Source: Bryobacterales bacterium
Lineage (GTDB): Bacteria; Acidobacteriota; Terriglobia; Bryobacterales; Bryobacteraceae
DNA length: 12,961 bases
Reading direction: 5' to 3'
Assembly (NCBI GenBank): GCA_025462985.1
Contig: JAOAPP010000305.1
Coordinates: 1-12,961 of the forward strand
Within the stretch, counting starts at the first letter, position 1. Every line of letters starts with the position of its first letter. Below the pieces are notes generated by a model. That model searched no databases. It saw only the letters and a program-made list of their open reading frames with translations, and had not been told where the DNA came from. Made by a program: the position numbers and the translations under genes. Of the stretch, positions 7,481 through 12,961 are shown one piece after another.

Positions 7481-8332
7481 CTAAGCGGACACCGCGGTCT
7501 CCGTCGAAACGCCGTGCGGACTTTCCTCCTTGATCTCGTCTGACACAACTTCGAACTTCGTCAATGTCGTGGCACCAAAGGAGGTGGTGATCGCCACGTC
7601 CGCGGCATCACGCCCGGTAGCCATCAGAACGCGGCCAATCCGCGCCCGATTGTGCCTGGCGTCGAATGTCCACCAACGCCCGTCCAGATAGGCTTCGAAC
7701 CAGGCGCTGAAATCCATGGGCGAGTCCGCCGCCGGAACGCCGATGTCCCCCAAGTACCCGGTCGCGTAGCGTGCAGGAATGTTGAGTGACCGGCAAAAGG
7801 TCACAGCTAAGTGTTGGAAATCCCTGCAAACGCCCTGCCGTTCCAGGTAAACGTCCAACGCCGTCTTGGTAGAACGCGCAAACGCATAACCAAACGTCAC
7901 TTTTTGGTTCACCCACTCGCATATGGCTTCTACCCGCTCCCATCCTGGCGCTGTCTGCCCGAATAGTTCATGAGCGATGTTTGACAGCAGGTCTACTTCG
8001 CAATACCGGCTGGCAAGCAAAAAGCGCAGCGTCTCGGTCGGAAGCTTCTCTACGGGGATCTGCCGAGCGCCTGGTTCCCTTGGATCAGGCTCCCCGGAAT
8101 CCGCTATCAAAGTGGAATTGGAAAACCGAATTGTTCCCGTTTCCGCCAGCACTCGAAGACACGTATTGCCGAAGCTGTCCGTATAGACCTCCCGGTCAGT
8201 GGCTGGTTCTATCTGCACTTCGTCAGGCTCGCGCAAGTCGGGGACTCGCGACGGATGCACGTTCAGAAGCGCCACGATGGGAGTTGGGCACGGAACATCG
8301 AATCGTATGTCATATCCTAACCGGATCAGCAT
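7481..8332 (-). CDS. Transglutaminase-like cysteine-protease-fold protein (Ser in place of catalytic His)
   Basis: Bacterial proteins of this 283-residue type combine an N-terminal transglutaminase-associated domain (here ~1-80) with a papain-like transglutaminase core (~135-245). They are predicted to be peptidases or amide transferases. The nucleophile Cys169 is in 'ERQGVCRDFQHLAVTFCRSL' with 'IPARYATGYL' behind it, and the acidic third residue is Asp224 in 'WTFDARHN'. The motif that normally holds the catalytic His (HAWxE) reads 'MDFSAWFEAYL', giving Ser209 at that site. I believe related sequences also carry Ser here, but cannot verify it. The ATG at 8332 has a good GAGGAAAT site immediately upstream. 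It is the first gene of the minus-strand run with the amidase, and diverges from the ATP-grasp operon, which has its own transglutaminase with the His intact. No signal peptide or membrane segment is seen. The two paralogues differ enough that a recent duplication is unlikely. Confidence 0.9.
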   Translation of the reverse strand: MLIRLGYDIRFDVPCPTPIVALLNVHPSRVPDLREPDEVQIEPATDREVYTDSFGNTCLRVLAETGTIRFSNSTLIADSGEPDPREPGARQIPVEKLPTETLRFLLASRYCEVDLLSNIAHELFGQTAPGWERVEAICEWVNQKVTFGYAFARSTKTALDVYLERQGVCRDFQHLAVTFCRSLNIPARYATGYLGDIGVPAADSPMDFSAWFEAYLDGRWWTFDARHNRARIGRVLMATGRDAADVAITTSFGATTLTKFEVVSDEIKEESPHGVSTETAVSA

Positions 8333-8444
8333 ATTTCCTCACCACACGCACGTGTCTTTGGGCGGCCGGCTATCAGGGAGGCTTCGGGACTCACGAGGTC
8401 CAGATTCGCTCGTAACGTCAGTGTAGCCGAACCGCAGCATTGAT

Positions 8445-8478
8445 TTGACTTCGTTGACTATACTTCAATTTGTTCAAT
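8445..8478 (+). repeat. Paired hexamer repeats in the divergent promoter region
   Basis: Two exact direct repeats stand side by side: TTGACT at 8445-8450 and 8454-8459, then TTCAAT at 8464-8469 and 8473-8478. Starts are 9, 10 and 9 bp apart, close to one helical turn. They lie in an AT-rich patch between the divergent transglutaminase and ATP-grasp genes, just upstream of a -10-like TATACT. They may be binding sites for a regulator, though the individual matches are short. Confidence 0.45.
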
Positions 8479-8500
8479 CTAGTTGCGTCAAGGTTATACT
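8472..8500 (+). promoter_or_regulatory. Candidate promoter of the ATP-grasp/alpha-E/transglutaminase operon
   Basis: TATACT at 8495-8500 matches the -10 consensus at five of six positions. Upstream at usable spacing only poor -35 candidates exist: GTTCAA 8472-8477 (17 bp) or TTCAAT 8473-8478 (16 bp), overlapping the last hexamer repeat. A poor -35 beside repeats would suit an activated promoter. Transcription would start near 8507, leaving a leader of about 57 nt that contains the hairpin described separately. The 231-bp gap (8333-8563) must also hold the transglutaminase promoter on the minus strand, for which I find no convincing pair of boxes. Confidence 0.35.
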
Positions 8501-8521
8501 CTAGAGTCAGTGAACCGAGCT

Positions 8522-8564
8522 TGTTCCGAGTAGAAAAGCTATCGGGGAGGGAACATTCGGAACA
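8522..8564 (+). promoter_or_regulatory. Leader inverted repeat spanning the ATP-grasp ribosome binding site
   Basis: TGTTCCGA (8522-8529) is the exact reverse complement of TCGGAACA (8557-8564). A G-U and a U-A pair extend the stem to ten pairs. The right arm ends on the A of the start codon, and the loop holds the purine-rich GGGGAGGGA (8544-8552). GGAACAT occurs twice (8550-8556 and 8559-8565), so the left arm could instead pair TGTTCC with GGAACA at 8550-8555, covering the ribosome binding site. This gives two exclusive folds. Pairing is seen directly; a role in translation control, or as a protein operator at the DNA level, is inference. Confidence 0.45.
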
Positions 8565-10039
8565 TGGCTGTCATCTCCCAAGCCTCAGGGAACCTAAGCT
8601 TCAATCCATTCGCTGGGTATCACATTGATACTGCGTACGACGAGATGTTCCACTCGGAAGGCCTGACGCGGCCTCACTACGAACATCTCCTCAATCGCCT
8701 CCAAAGTGTCTCAATCGAAGACCTTCGCCGCAGTAAACAAGAGGCCGACGTTTCCTTCTTCAATCAGGGCATTACCTTTACCGTTTACGGCAAGAAGGAA
8801 GGGACGGAAAGAATCTTCCCTCACGATCTGCTGCCCCGTATCATCACGGGTGCTGAGTGGCGGACCATAGAAGAAGGACTTACCCAGCGCATCACGGCGC
8901 TGAATCACTTTCTTAAGGATCTGTATCACGAACGCCGCATCCTTCGGGACGGCGTCATTCCTGGCGAGATCATTTACACCTGCAAGCATTTCCGCCGTCA
9001 GATGCGGGGGGTTAAAGTCGCCCGGGATGTCTACGTGAGCGTTTGCGGAACTGATCTTGTTCGCCTTCCCACCGGCGAGTTTGTGGTCCTGGAAGACAAT
9101 CTGCGGGTACCGAGCGGCGTCTCCTACATGCTTACCAGCCGCAAGGTGATGAAGCAAACCTTCCCGATGCTCTTCCGCAAATGCGGTGTTCGGCCGATTG
9201 AGCATTACAGCCAGGTGCTCCTGTCGACGCTCCGCTCGCTCGCTCCGGAAGGCCGTTCCAATCCGACCATTGTGGTCCTCACTCCCGGCGTTTATAATTC
9301 GGCGTACTTCGAACACGCCTTCCTGGCTCGACAGATGGGAATTCAGCTGGTAGAAGGTCGCGATCTGGTCGTCCACGACAACCTGGTCTACATCAGAACC
9401 ACCTCCGGATTGCAGCGCGTGGATGTGATCTACCGGCGTGTCGATGACGACTTTCTGGACCCGCTGGCCTTCCGTCCGGACTCCACCCTCGGAGCAGCAG
9501 GCCTTTTCAATGCGTACCGCTCCGGCAACGTCGTACTCGCTAATGCGCTTGGAACCGGCGTCGCCGACGACAAAGCCATTTACGCCTACGTTCCGAAAAT
9601 CATCCGCTACTATCTCGGCCAGGATCCCATCCTGAACAACGTCGAGACGTATCTGATGGCGGATGAGAAGGAACGGAACCATGTCGTCGAAAATCTCGAC
9701 AAGTACGTTGTCAAAGCGGTCGGCGAATCGGGCGGTTATGGCATGCTCATCGGTCCGCACAGTTCGGCCGAACAGCGCGAGGAGTTCCGCCTCCGTATCC
9801 TGCAGGATCCTCGTAACTACATCGCGCAGCCAACTCTTGCTCTTTCCACCGCGCCCTGTTTTATGGAAGACGGCCACATTGAACCGAGGCACATCGATCT
9901 CCGGCCCTACGTCCTGTTCGGGGAGAAAGTGACAGTGGTTCCAGGCGGATTGACACGGGTGGCTCTCCGCAAAGGTTCTCTGGTTGTCAACTCCTCTCAG
10001 GGTGGCGGCTCCAAAGACACCTGGGTTCTGCAGGACTAA
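8564..10039 (+). CDS. Circularly permuted ATP-grasp family protein (type 2)
   Basis: ATP-grasp enzymes activate a carboxylate as an acyl-phosphate and join it to an amine or thiol. This 491-residue circularly permuted branch (formerly DUF404/DUF407, CP_ATPgrasp_2) is predicted to form amide bonds. Visible landmarks are '[16 protein letters not shown]' at the N-terminus, '[15 protein letters not shown]' (~62-76), the acidic '[20 protein letters not shown]' (~171-190) with Glu177 and Asn179 as likely metal ligands, '[15 protein letters not shown]' (~380-394) with a nucleotide-binding Lys384 and glycine loop, '[11 protein letters not shown]' (~443-453), and a C-terminal '[13 protein letters not shown]'. 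There is no signal peptide, so it is cytoplasmic. The ATG at 8564 is the first Met, with GGGGAGGGA unusually far (~11 bp) upstream. It heads an operon: the alpha-E gene follows its stop by 18 bp and the transglutaminase overlaps that. Substrate is unknown. An antisense frame over this gene is open for 491 codons but looks like a shadow. Confidence 0.93.
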   Translation: MAVISQASGNLSFNPFAGYHIDTAYDEMFHSEGLTRPHYEHLLNRLQSVSIEDLRRSKQEADVSFFNQGITFTVYGKKEGTERIFPHDLLPRIITGAEWRTIEEGLTQRITALNHFLKDLYHERRILRDGVIPGEIIYTCKHFRRQMRGVKVARDVYVSVCGTDLVRLPTGEFVVLEDNLRVPSGVSYMLTSRKVMKQTFPMLFRKCGVRPIEHYSQVLLSTLRSLAPEGRSNPTIVVLTPGVYNSAYFEHAFLARQMGIQLVEGRDLVVHDNLVYIRTTSGLQRVDVIYRRVDDDFLDPLAFRPDSTLGAAGLFNAYRSGNVVLANALGTGVADDKAIYAYVPKIIRYYLGQDPILNNVETYLMADEKERNHVVENLDKYVVKAVGESGGYGMLIGPHSSAEQREEFRLRILQDPRNYIAQPTLALSTAPCFMEDGHIEPRHIDLRPYVLFGEKVTVVPGGLTRVALRKGSLVVNSSQGGGSKDTWVLQD

Positions 10040-10057
10040 TCGTAGATGGGGACTTGT

Positions 10058-10993
10058 ATGCTTTCTCGTGTAGCGGACAGCATGTATTGGATGAGCCGCT
10101 ACTTCGAACGCGCCGACCACTGCGCGCGCGTGCTCGAAGCGAACTACAATCTGATGCTCAGTCCGTCCAACGTCTCGACGGAGCAACGCTGGCTGCGCAT
10201 CGCCGCCTGTCTGGGCTTTCAGCCGGACGCTTCCATTGGCGACCCGCAGCTCGCCATGATACGCATGACCTCCGATACGAAAGGCCGTGCCTCAATCGTG
10301 TCCTGTATCAGCTCTGCGCGGGAGAATGCAAGCCAGGTCCGTGAGCAGATCAGCTCGGAAATGTGGGAGCGTCTCAATCAGCTCTATCACGAAACCACGC
10401 AGTCCGGGCTTCGCGTCCAGTCTGATGCCGATCCCTTGCGTCTGGTCACCACCATCCGGGAGGGTTCGTACCGCTTCTACGGCGTTACCGATCAAACCAT
10501 GAATCACGATGAAGGCTGGCAGTTCATTCAGTTCGGGAAGTACATGGAGCGTGCCTGCGCCATCTCCATCCTGCTGGACGCACACTTTTCCGCCGCCATT
10601 CCCGAAGAAGATCTCGAATGGGTCGGACTCCTTGCCAGCTGTTCTGCTTTCGAAGCGTATTGCAAGGTCTATACCGCTGATTTCAGTCCCGAGCGAATTG
10701 CGGAATTTCTGCTGCTGAATGCCGAATTTCCATACACGGTCCGGTACGCAGCGGAGCGAATGCTGGCCGCTCTCGATGCCATTGCCGAGGCTTCAGCCGT
10801 CCGGAGGCCTGCGCGAATCGAGCGCACTATCGGCCAACTTCGCGCCTCGCTCGCCTATTCTCATATCAAAGACATCATCGCTGGGGATATTCACCAATTT
10901 CTCTACGGAGTCATCGAACAATGCTGGCAGCTTCATGCCGCGGTTCATGAACTCTATATCGACTATCCGATCGAATCCGCATTCGAGGCTTAA
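10058..10993 (+). CDS. Alpha-E domain protein (formerly DUF403)
   Basis: Alpha-E proteins are all-helical proteins of about 310 residues, nearly always encoded next to circularly permuted ATP-grasp genes. Their exact role is unknown; they may form part of the ligase complex. The N-terminus 'MLSRVADSMYWMSRYFERAD' is the family hallmark, followed by 'ARENASQVREQISSEMWERL' (~87-106), 'MNHDEGWQFIQFGKYMERAC' (~148-167), and helical 'NAEFPYTVRYAAERMLAAL' (~221-239). The ATG at 10058 (311 residues) is chosen over the one at 10046 because it gives the family N-terminus and has GGGGA 5 bases upstream. The stop codon overlaps the transglutaminase start in TAATG, consistent with translational coupling. 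Several Glu residues in the helices (Glu17, Glu89, Glu164) sit in conserved motifs and could bind metal or substrate, which is inference. Confidence 0.93.
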   Translation: MLSRVADSMYWMSRYFERADHCARVLEANYNLMLSPSNVSTEQRWLRIAACLGFQPDASIGDPQLAMIRMTSDTKGRASIVSCISSARENASQVREQISSEMWERLNQLYHETTQSGLRVQSDADPLRLVTTIREGSYRFYGVTDQTMNHDEGWQFIQFGKYMERACAISILLDAHFSAAIPEEDLEWVGLLASCSAFEAYCKVYTADFSPERIAEFLLLNAEFPYTVRYAAERMLAALDAIAEASAVRRPARIERTIGQLRASLAYSHIKDIIAGDIHQFLYGVIEQCWQLHAAVHELYIDYPIESAFEA

Positions 10994-11961
10994 TGTTTTA
11001 CGCTGTCCGTCATTTCACCCGCTTTCGCTACAGCCGCCCAGTCTGGCAGAGCAACATGGAAGTGCGTATGCACCCCAGGAGTGAGAACACCCAGCGGTGC
11101 TTTACCTTCCAGCTCTCCGTGAGCCCACGCTCGCGAATCTTCTCCTATAACGATCACATAGGCAACATCGTCCACTATTTCGACATTCCGGAAGCTCATC
11201 GGCACCTCACGATCATCGCCGATTCGCTGGTCGATGTGGACGAACCGGTCGAGCTGCCGAGATCTCTGGGCTCCAAAGCCTGGGCGGAGATCGATCGTAT
11301 GATCGAAATCGACGATTACTGGGACATGCTGATGCCGAGCCATTTCGCCCGTACATCACCGGAGCTTGAGGCCTTCACCACGCAAATCGGAGTGGACCGC
11401 CGCTCGGGCGATCCGCTCCAGTTGCTGCTCGGGATGAACAATAAGCTCTACTCGGCTTTCTCCTACGCCAAACAGAGCACCACGGTCGACTCGCCCATCG
11501 AGGATGCCCTCCGCCGCCGCGAGGGTGTCTGCCAGGATTTCGCTCACATCATGATCTCGATGGTCCGCAATCTGCGCATTCCGTGCCGCTACGTCAGCGG
11601 ATATCTCTGCCACGACGCGAGCCACGATGATCGTTCTACAGACGGCGCGACTCATGCCTGGGTGGAAGCGCTGCTGCCGGATCTCGGCTGGGTGGGCTTC
11701 GACCCGACCAATAATCTGCTCGCCCAAGGCCGCCACATCCGGACCGCCACTGGCCGCGACTATGCTGACGTCCCTCCCACCATGGGCACAATGAAGGGCT
11801 CGGCCGACACAGAATTGCAGGTCCGTGTTCGTGTCACTCCTTCGGAAGCCGTCCTTCCGCCGGATCAGGAGTTCGCTTCAGACGAAGAATGGTCACGCTT
11901 TCTGGAGAAGGACCAGCAAAGCGAACGACTTCTTCACGCTCAGCAACAACAGCAGCAGTAA
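10993..11961 (+). CDS. Transglutaminase-like protein with intact Cys-His-Asp triad
   Basis: This 322-residue protein has a transglutaminase N-terminal domain (~1-90, beginning 'FYAVRHFTRFRYSRPVWQSN') and a papain-like core (~145-260). Its triad is complete: Cys180 in 'REGVCQDFAHIMISMVR', His221 in 'GATHAWVEALLPD' and Asp237 in 'VGFDPTNN'. The closing 'GRDYADVPPTMGTMKGS' segment is typical of the bacterial family. It has no signal peptide. In this operon context the protein is predicted to cleave or transfer amide bonds on the product of the ATP-grasp enzyme. The start ATG overlaps the alpha-E stop by one base, so translation is probably coupled. The last residues are an odd run of six Gln encoded by CAG/CAA codons (11941-11958), outside the conserved domains. 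An intrinsic terminator follows immediately. It differs clearly from the divergent transglutaminase at 7481-8332, whose His position holds Ser. Confidence 0.94.
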   Translation: MFYAVRHFTRFRYSRPVWQSNMEVRMHPRSENTQRCFTFQLSVSPRSRIFSYNDHIGNIVHYFDIPEAHRHLTIIADSLVDVDEPVELPRSLGSKAWAEIDRMIEIDDYWDMLMPSHFARTSPELEAFTTQIGVDRRSGDPLQLLLGMNNKLYSAFSYAKQSTTVDSPIEDALRRREGVCQDFAHIMISMVRNLRIPCRYVSGYLCHDASHDDRSTDGATHAWVEALLPDLGWVGFDPTNNLLAQGRHIRTATGRDYADVPPTMGTMKGSADTELQVRVRVTPSEAVLPPDQEFASDEEWSRFLEKDQQSERLLHAQQQQQQ

Positions 11962-11963
11962 TC

Positions 11964-12007
11964 ACTGGTGTACACGGCGCAGTCCGGCCGTGGCACCGGT
12001 TTTATTT
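11964..12007 (+). terminator. Intrinsic terminator of the ATP-grasp operon
   Basis: A two-part stem follows the transglutaminase stop by 2 bases. The outer arms ACTGGTG (11964-11970) and CACCGGT (11994-12000) give seven pairs including one wobble. The inner arms CACGGC (11973-11978) and GCCGTG (11987-11992) give six perfect pairs, with an 8-base loop and a 2x1 bulge between. The stem runs straight into TTTTATTT (12000-12007). It separates the operon from the DUF4126 gene, whose ATG is only 25 bp farther on. Confidence 0.75.
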
Positions 12008-12031
12008 ACATTTCATCTCGCGAGGAGATTA

Positions 12032-12496
12032 ATGTCCTACTACGTTTTGGCACTCTTGATCGGAGTAGTTGCAGGGCTGCGCGCACTTACTCCATTGGCA
12101 GCCGTAAGTTGGGCGGCGCGTCTTGGCCGCTTACATCTCGGCGGTACATGGTTGGCTTTTCTGGGTTATTCGGCCACTCCGTATATTTTCACCATTCTCG
12201 CTTTGGGCGAATTGGTGAACGATAAGCTCCCAAAGACTCCCAGCCGTAAGGTGCCCGCACAATTCGGTGCACGGATCGTGACCGGGGGGTTGGCTGGCGC
12301 GGCGATTGGAACCGCTGGTCAGAGTCTCGCTGCTGGCCTTGTCGCCGGCATTGTTGGTGCGGTCGTGGGAACGCTTGGAGGTTCGGCGATCCGGGCACGC
12401 TTGGCAAAGGCATTCGGGAACGATCTTCCTGCTGCTCTCCTCGAGGATGCGGTCGCAGTCGTCGGAGCAATCCTGATCGTCTCGCAGCTGCAGTAA
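12032..12496 (+). CDS. DUF4126 family membrane protein
   Basis: This 154-residue protein is almost entirely hydrophobic, with about four likely membrane stretches: ~4-28, ~40-65, a glycine/alanine-rich ~82-116 and ~136-152. The soluble loop 'GELVNDKLPKTPSRKVPAQF' (~59-78) and 'GARIVTGGLAGAAIG' (~79-93) match the DUF4126 family, found in many bacteria and without known function. Repeated small residues (GLVAGIVGAVVGTLGGSA) suggest tight helix packing by glycine zippers. The frame extends upstream to 11825, overlapping the transglutaminase gene, but the ATG at 12032 has AGGAG four bases upstream and gives the family N-terminus. Because the terminator lies just before it, expression depends on read-through or on a promoter inside the 70-bp gap that I cannot identify. 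It shows no evident link to the operon other than position. Confidence 0.88.
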   Translation: MSYYVLALLIGVVAGLRALTPLAAVSWAARLGRLHLGGTWLAFLGYSATPYIFTILALGELVNDKLPKTPSRKVPAQFGARIVTGGLAGAAIGTAGQSLAAGLVAGIVGAVVGTLGGSAIRARLAKAFGNDLPAALLEDAVAVVGAILIVSQLQ

Positions 12497-12572
12497 CCAA
12501 CAGATTCTCCGCCCCTGTGCAGACCGGGCCTGTAATTTTGGTGTAACGTTCAGTATTTGTCGTGGGATTACT

Positions 12573-12961
12573 ATGGCTTCAGGTATAAGGGCGATCCTCG
12601 CCCGGATTTTCTTGAGTACTCTACTTGGCGGGTCCGCTTGGGCCCAGTCGGAGGTGGGGCTCACCGGGATCAACAGCACCGTGACGGATCCCTCGGGCGC
12701 AGCTGTCTGCGGGGCGGCGGTCAGTGTTCACAGCAACGAAACCGGTCTGCAGCGCGAGACCAAAACTACCGATGCTGGCTTTTATACGGTTCCCGGTCTA
12801 CGTCCGGGGACGTATGAAATCACGGTGCAGCAGCAGGGCTTCGCCACCGCGGTCCGCAGCGGTGTTCATCTGACAGTCGGCTCGGCAGCAACCTGGAACA
12901 TCGCGCTTGCATTGGGCCAGACAGCCCAAGTGACCGATGTGTCAGCCGAGGCCGCCGTTGT
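12573..12961 (+). CDS. Oar-like TonB-dependent receptor, N-terminal part
   Basis: The frame is open through the right edge, so only the first ~129 residues are seen. Residues 1-24 are a signal peptide ending 'GGSAWA' before QS, so the product is exported. Next comes a carboxypeptidase-regulatory-like beta-sandwich domain: 'INSTVTDPSGAAV', 'VHSNETGLQRETKTTDAGFY', 'VPGLRPGTYEITVQQQGFAT' and 'VRSGVHLTVGSAATWNIAL'. The following 'LGQTAQVTDVSAEAAV' leads toward a plug domain that is outside the window. In Acidobacteria and Myxococcota this start belongs to outer-membrane TonB-dependent/Oar-like receptors of about 1000 residues or more. GGGA lies five bases before the ATG. The 76-bp gap upstream shows no clear promoter. 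A short exported protein with only this domain cannot be excluded. Confidence 0.85.
   Translation, partial: MASGIRAILARIFLSTLLGGSAWAQSEVGLTGINSTVTDPSGAAVCGAAVSVHSNETGLQRETKTTDAGFYTVPGLRPGTYEITVQQQGFATAVRSGVHLTVGSAATWNIALALGQTAQVTDVSAEAAV

Noticed and set aside
8344..8355. ACACG-CA-CGTGT short palindrome just upstream of the minus-strand transglutaminase ribosome site
   Set aside because: Five-base arms are expected by chance at this density; nothing else supports an operator.
8711..10186. A 491-codon open frame on the minus strand across the ATP-grasp and alpha-E genes
   Set aside because: It lies wholly antisense to two well-supported genes, has no recognisable domain and no ribosome site, and its length follows from the codon bias of the sense strand; the equal length to the ATP-grasp protein is a coincidence.
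7481..11961. The two transglutaminase genes as a recent duplication
   Set aside because: They share only family motifs; the core sequences, lengths and active-site residues differ throughout, so they are old paralogues of different subfamilies.
12497..12572. Possible small stem with GCCC/GGGC arms followed by TAATTTT after the DUF4126 gene
   Set aside because: Only four pairs, with mismatches outside; too weak to call a terminator.

Overview
The window looks like chromosomal DNA from an acidobacterium of the Solibacter/Bryobacter type. The best clue is the open reading frame running off the right edge. It starts with a signal peptide followed by a carboxypeptidase-regulatory-like domain with the 'TVTDPSGAAV' signature, the usual start of the Oar-like TonB-dependent receptors that are greatly expanded in Acidobacteria. 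The DUF4126 protein and the exported mutarotase-like protein also have close-looking relatives there, as far as I can recall. The taxonomic call is inference; no rRNA or tRNA gene is present. Genes are tightly packed: no gene-free stretch exceeds 231 bp, and I see no insertion sequence, phage gene, CRISPR array or tRNA.

Left part (1-4966), housekeeping and sugar metabolism. It holds the C-terminal end of a ThyX-superfamily protein (+), a stand-alone nuoB for complex I (-), a GH77 4-alpha-glucanotransferase malQ (+), a RidA-family protein (-) and an exported beta-propeller lactonase of the 6-phosphogluconolactonase type (+). Genes alternate strands. Both fully convergent pairs here (thyX-like/nuoB and malQ/ridA) overlap through their stop codons by 4 bp. 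The lactonase and the following minus-strand gene converge on a small GC-rich hairpin.

Middle and right part (4966-11961), a probable peptide-modification island. The plus-strand operon encodes a circularly permuted ATP-grasp enzyme, an alpha-E protein and a transglutaminase-like protein. Its genes are spaced by a few bases or overlap, and it ends at a strong intrinsic terminator. Diverging from it across a 231-bp regulatory region is a minus-strand run: a second transglutaminase-like protein, an amidase-signature hydrolase and an exported mutarotase-fold-like protein of unknown function. ATP-grasp + alpha-E + transglutaminase is a module that comparative genomics has predicted to make or modify peptides by amide ligation. 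Its product and chemistry are, to my knowledge, not established. The amidase and second transglutaminase alongside suggest a make/trim pair. The second transglutaminase has Ser where the first has its catalytic His. The mRNA start of the ATP-grasp gene can fold so that the start codon sits in a stem, with a repeated GGAACAT allowing an alternative fold.

Right edge: a small DUF4126 membrane protein just after the terminator, then the 5' end of the Oar-like receptor.
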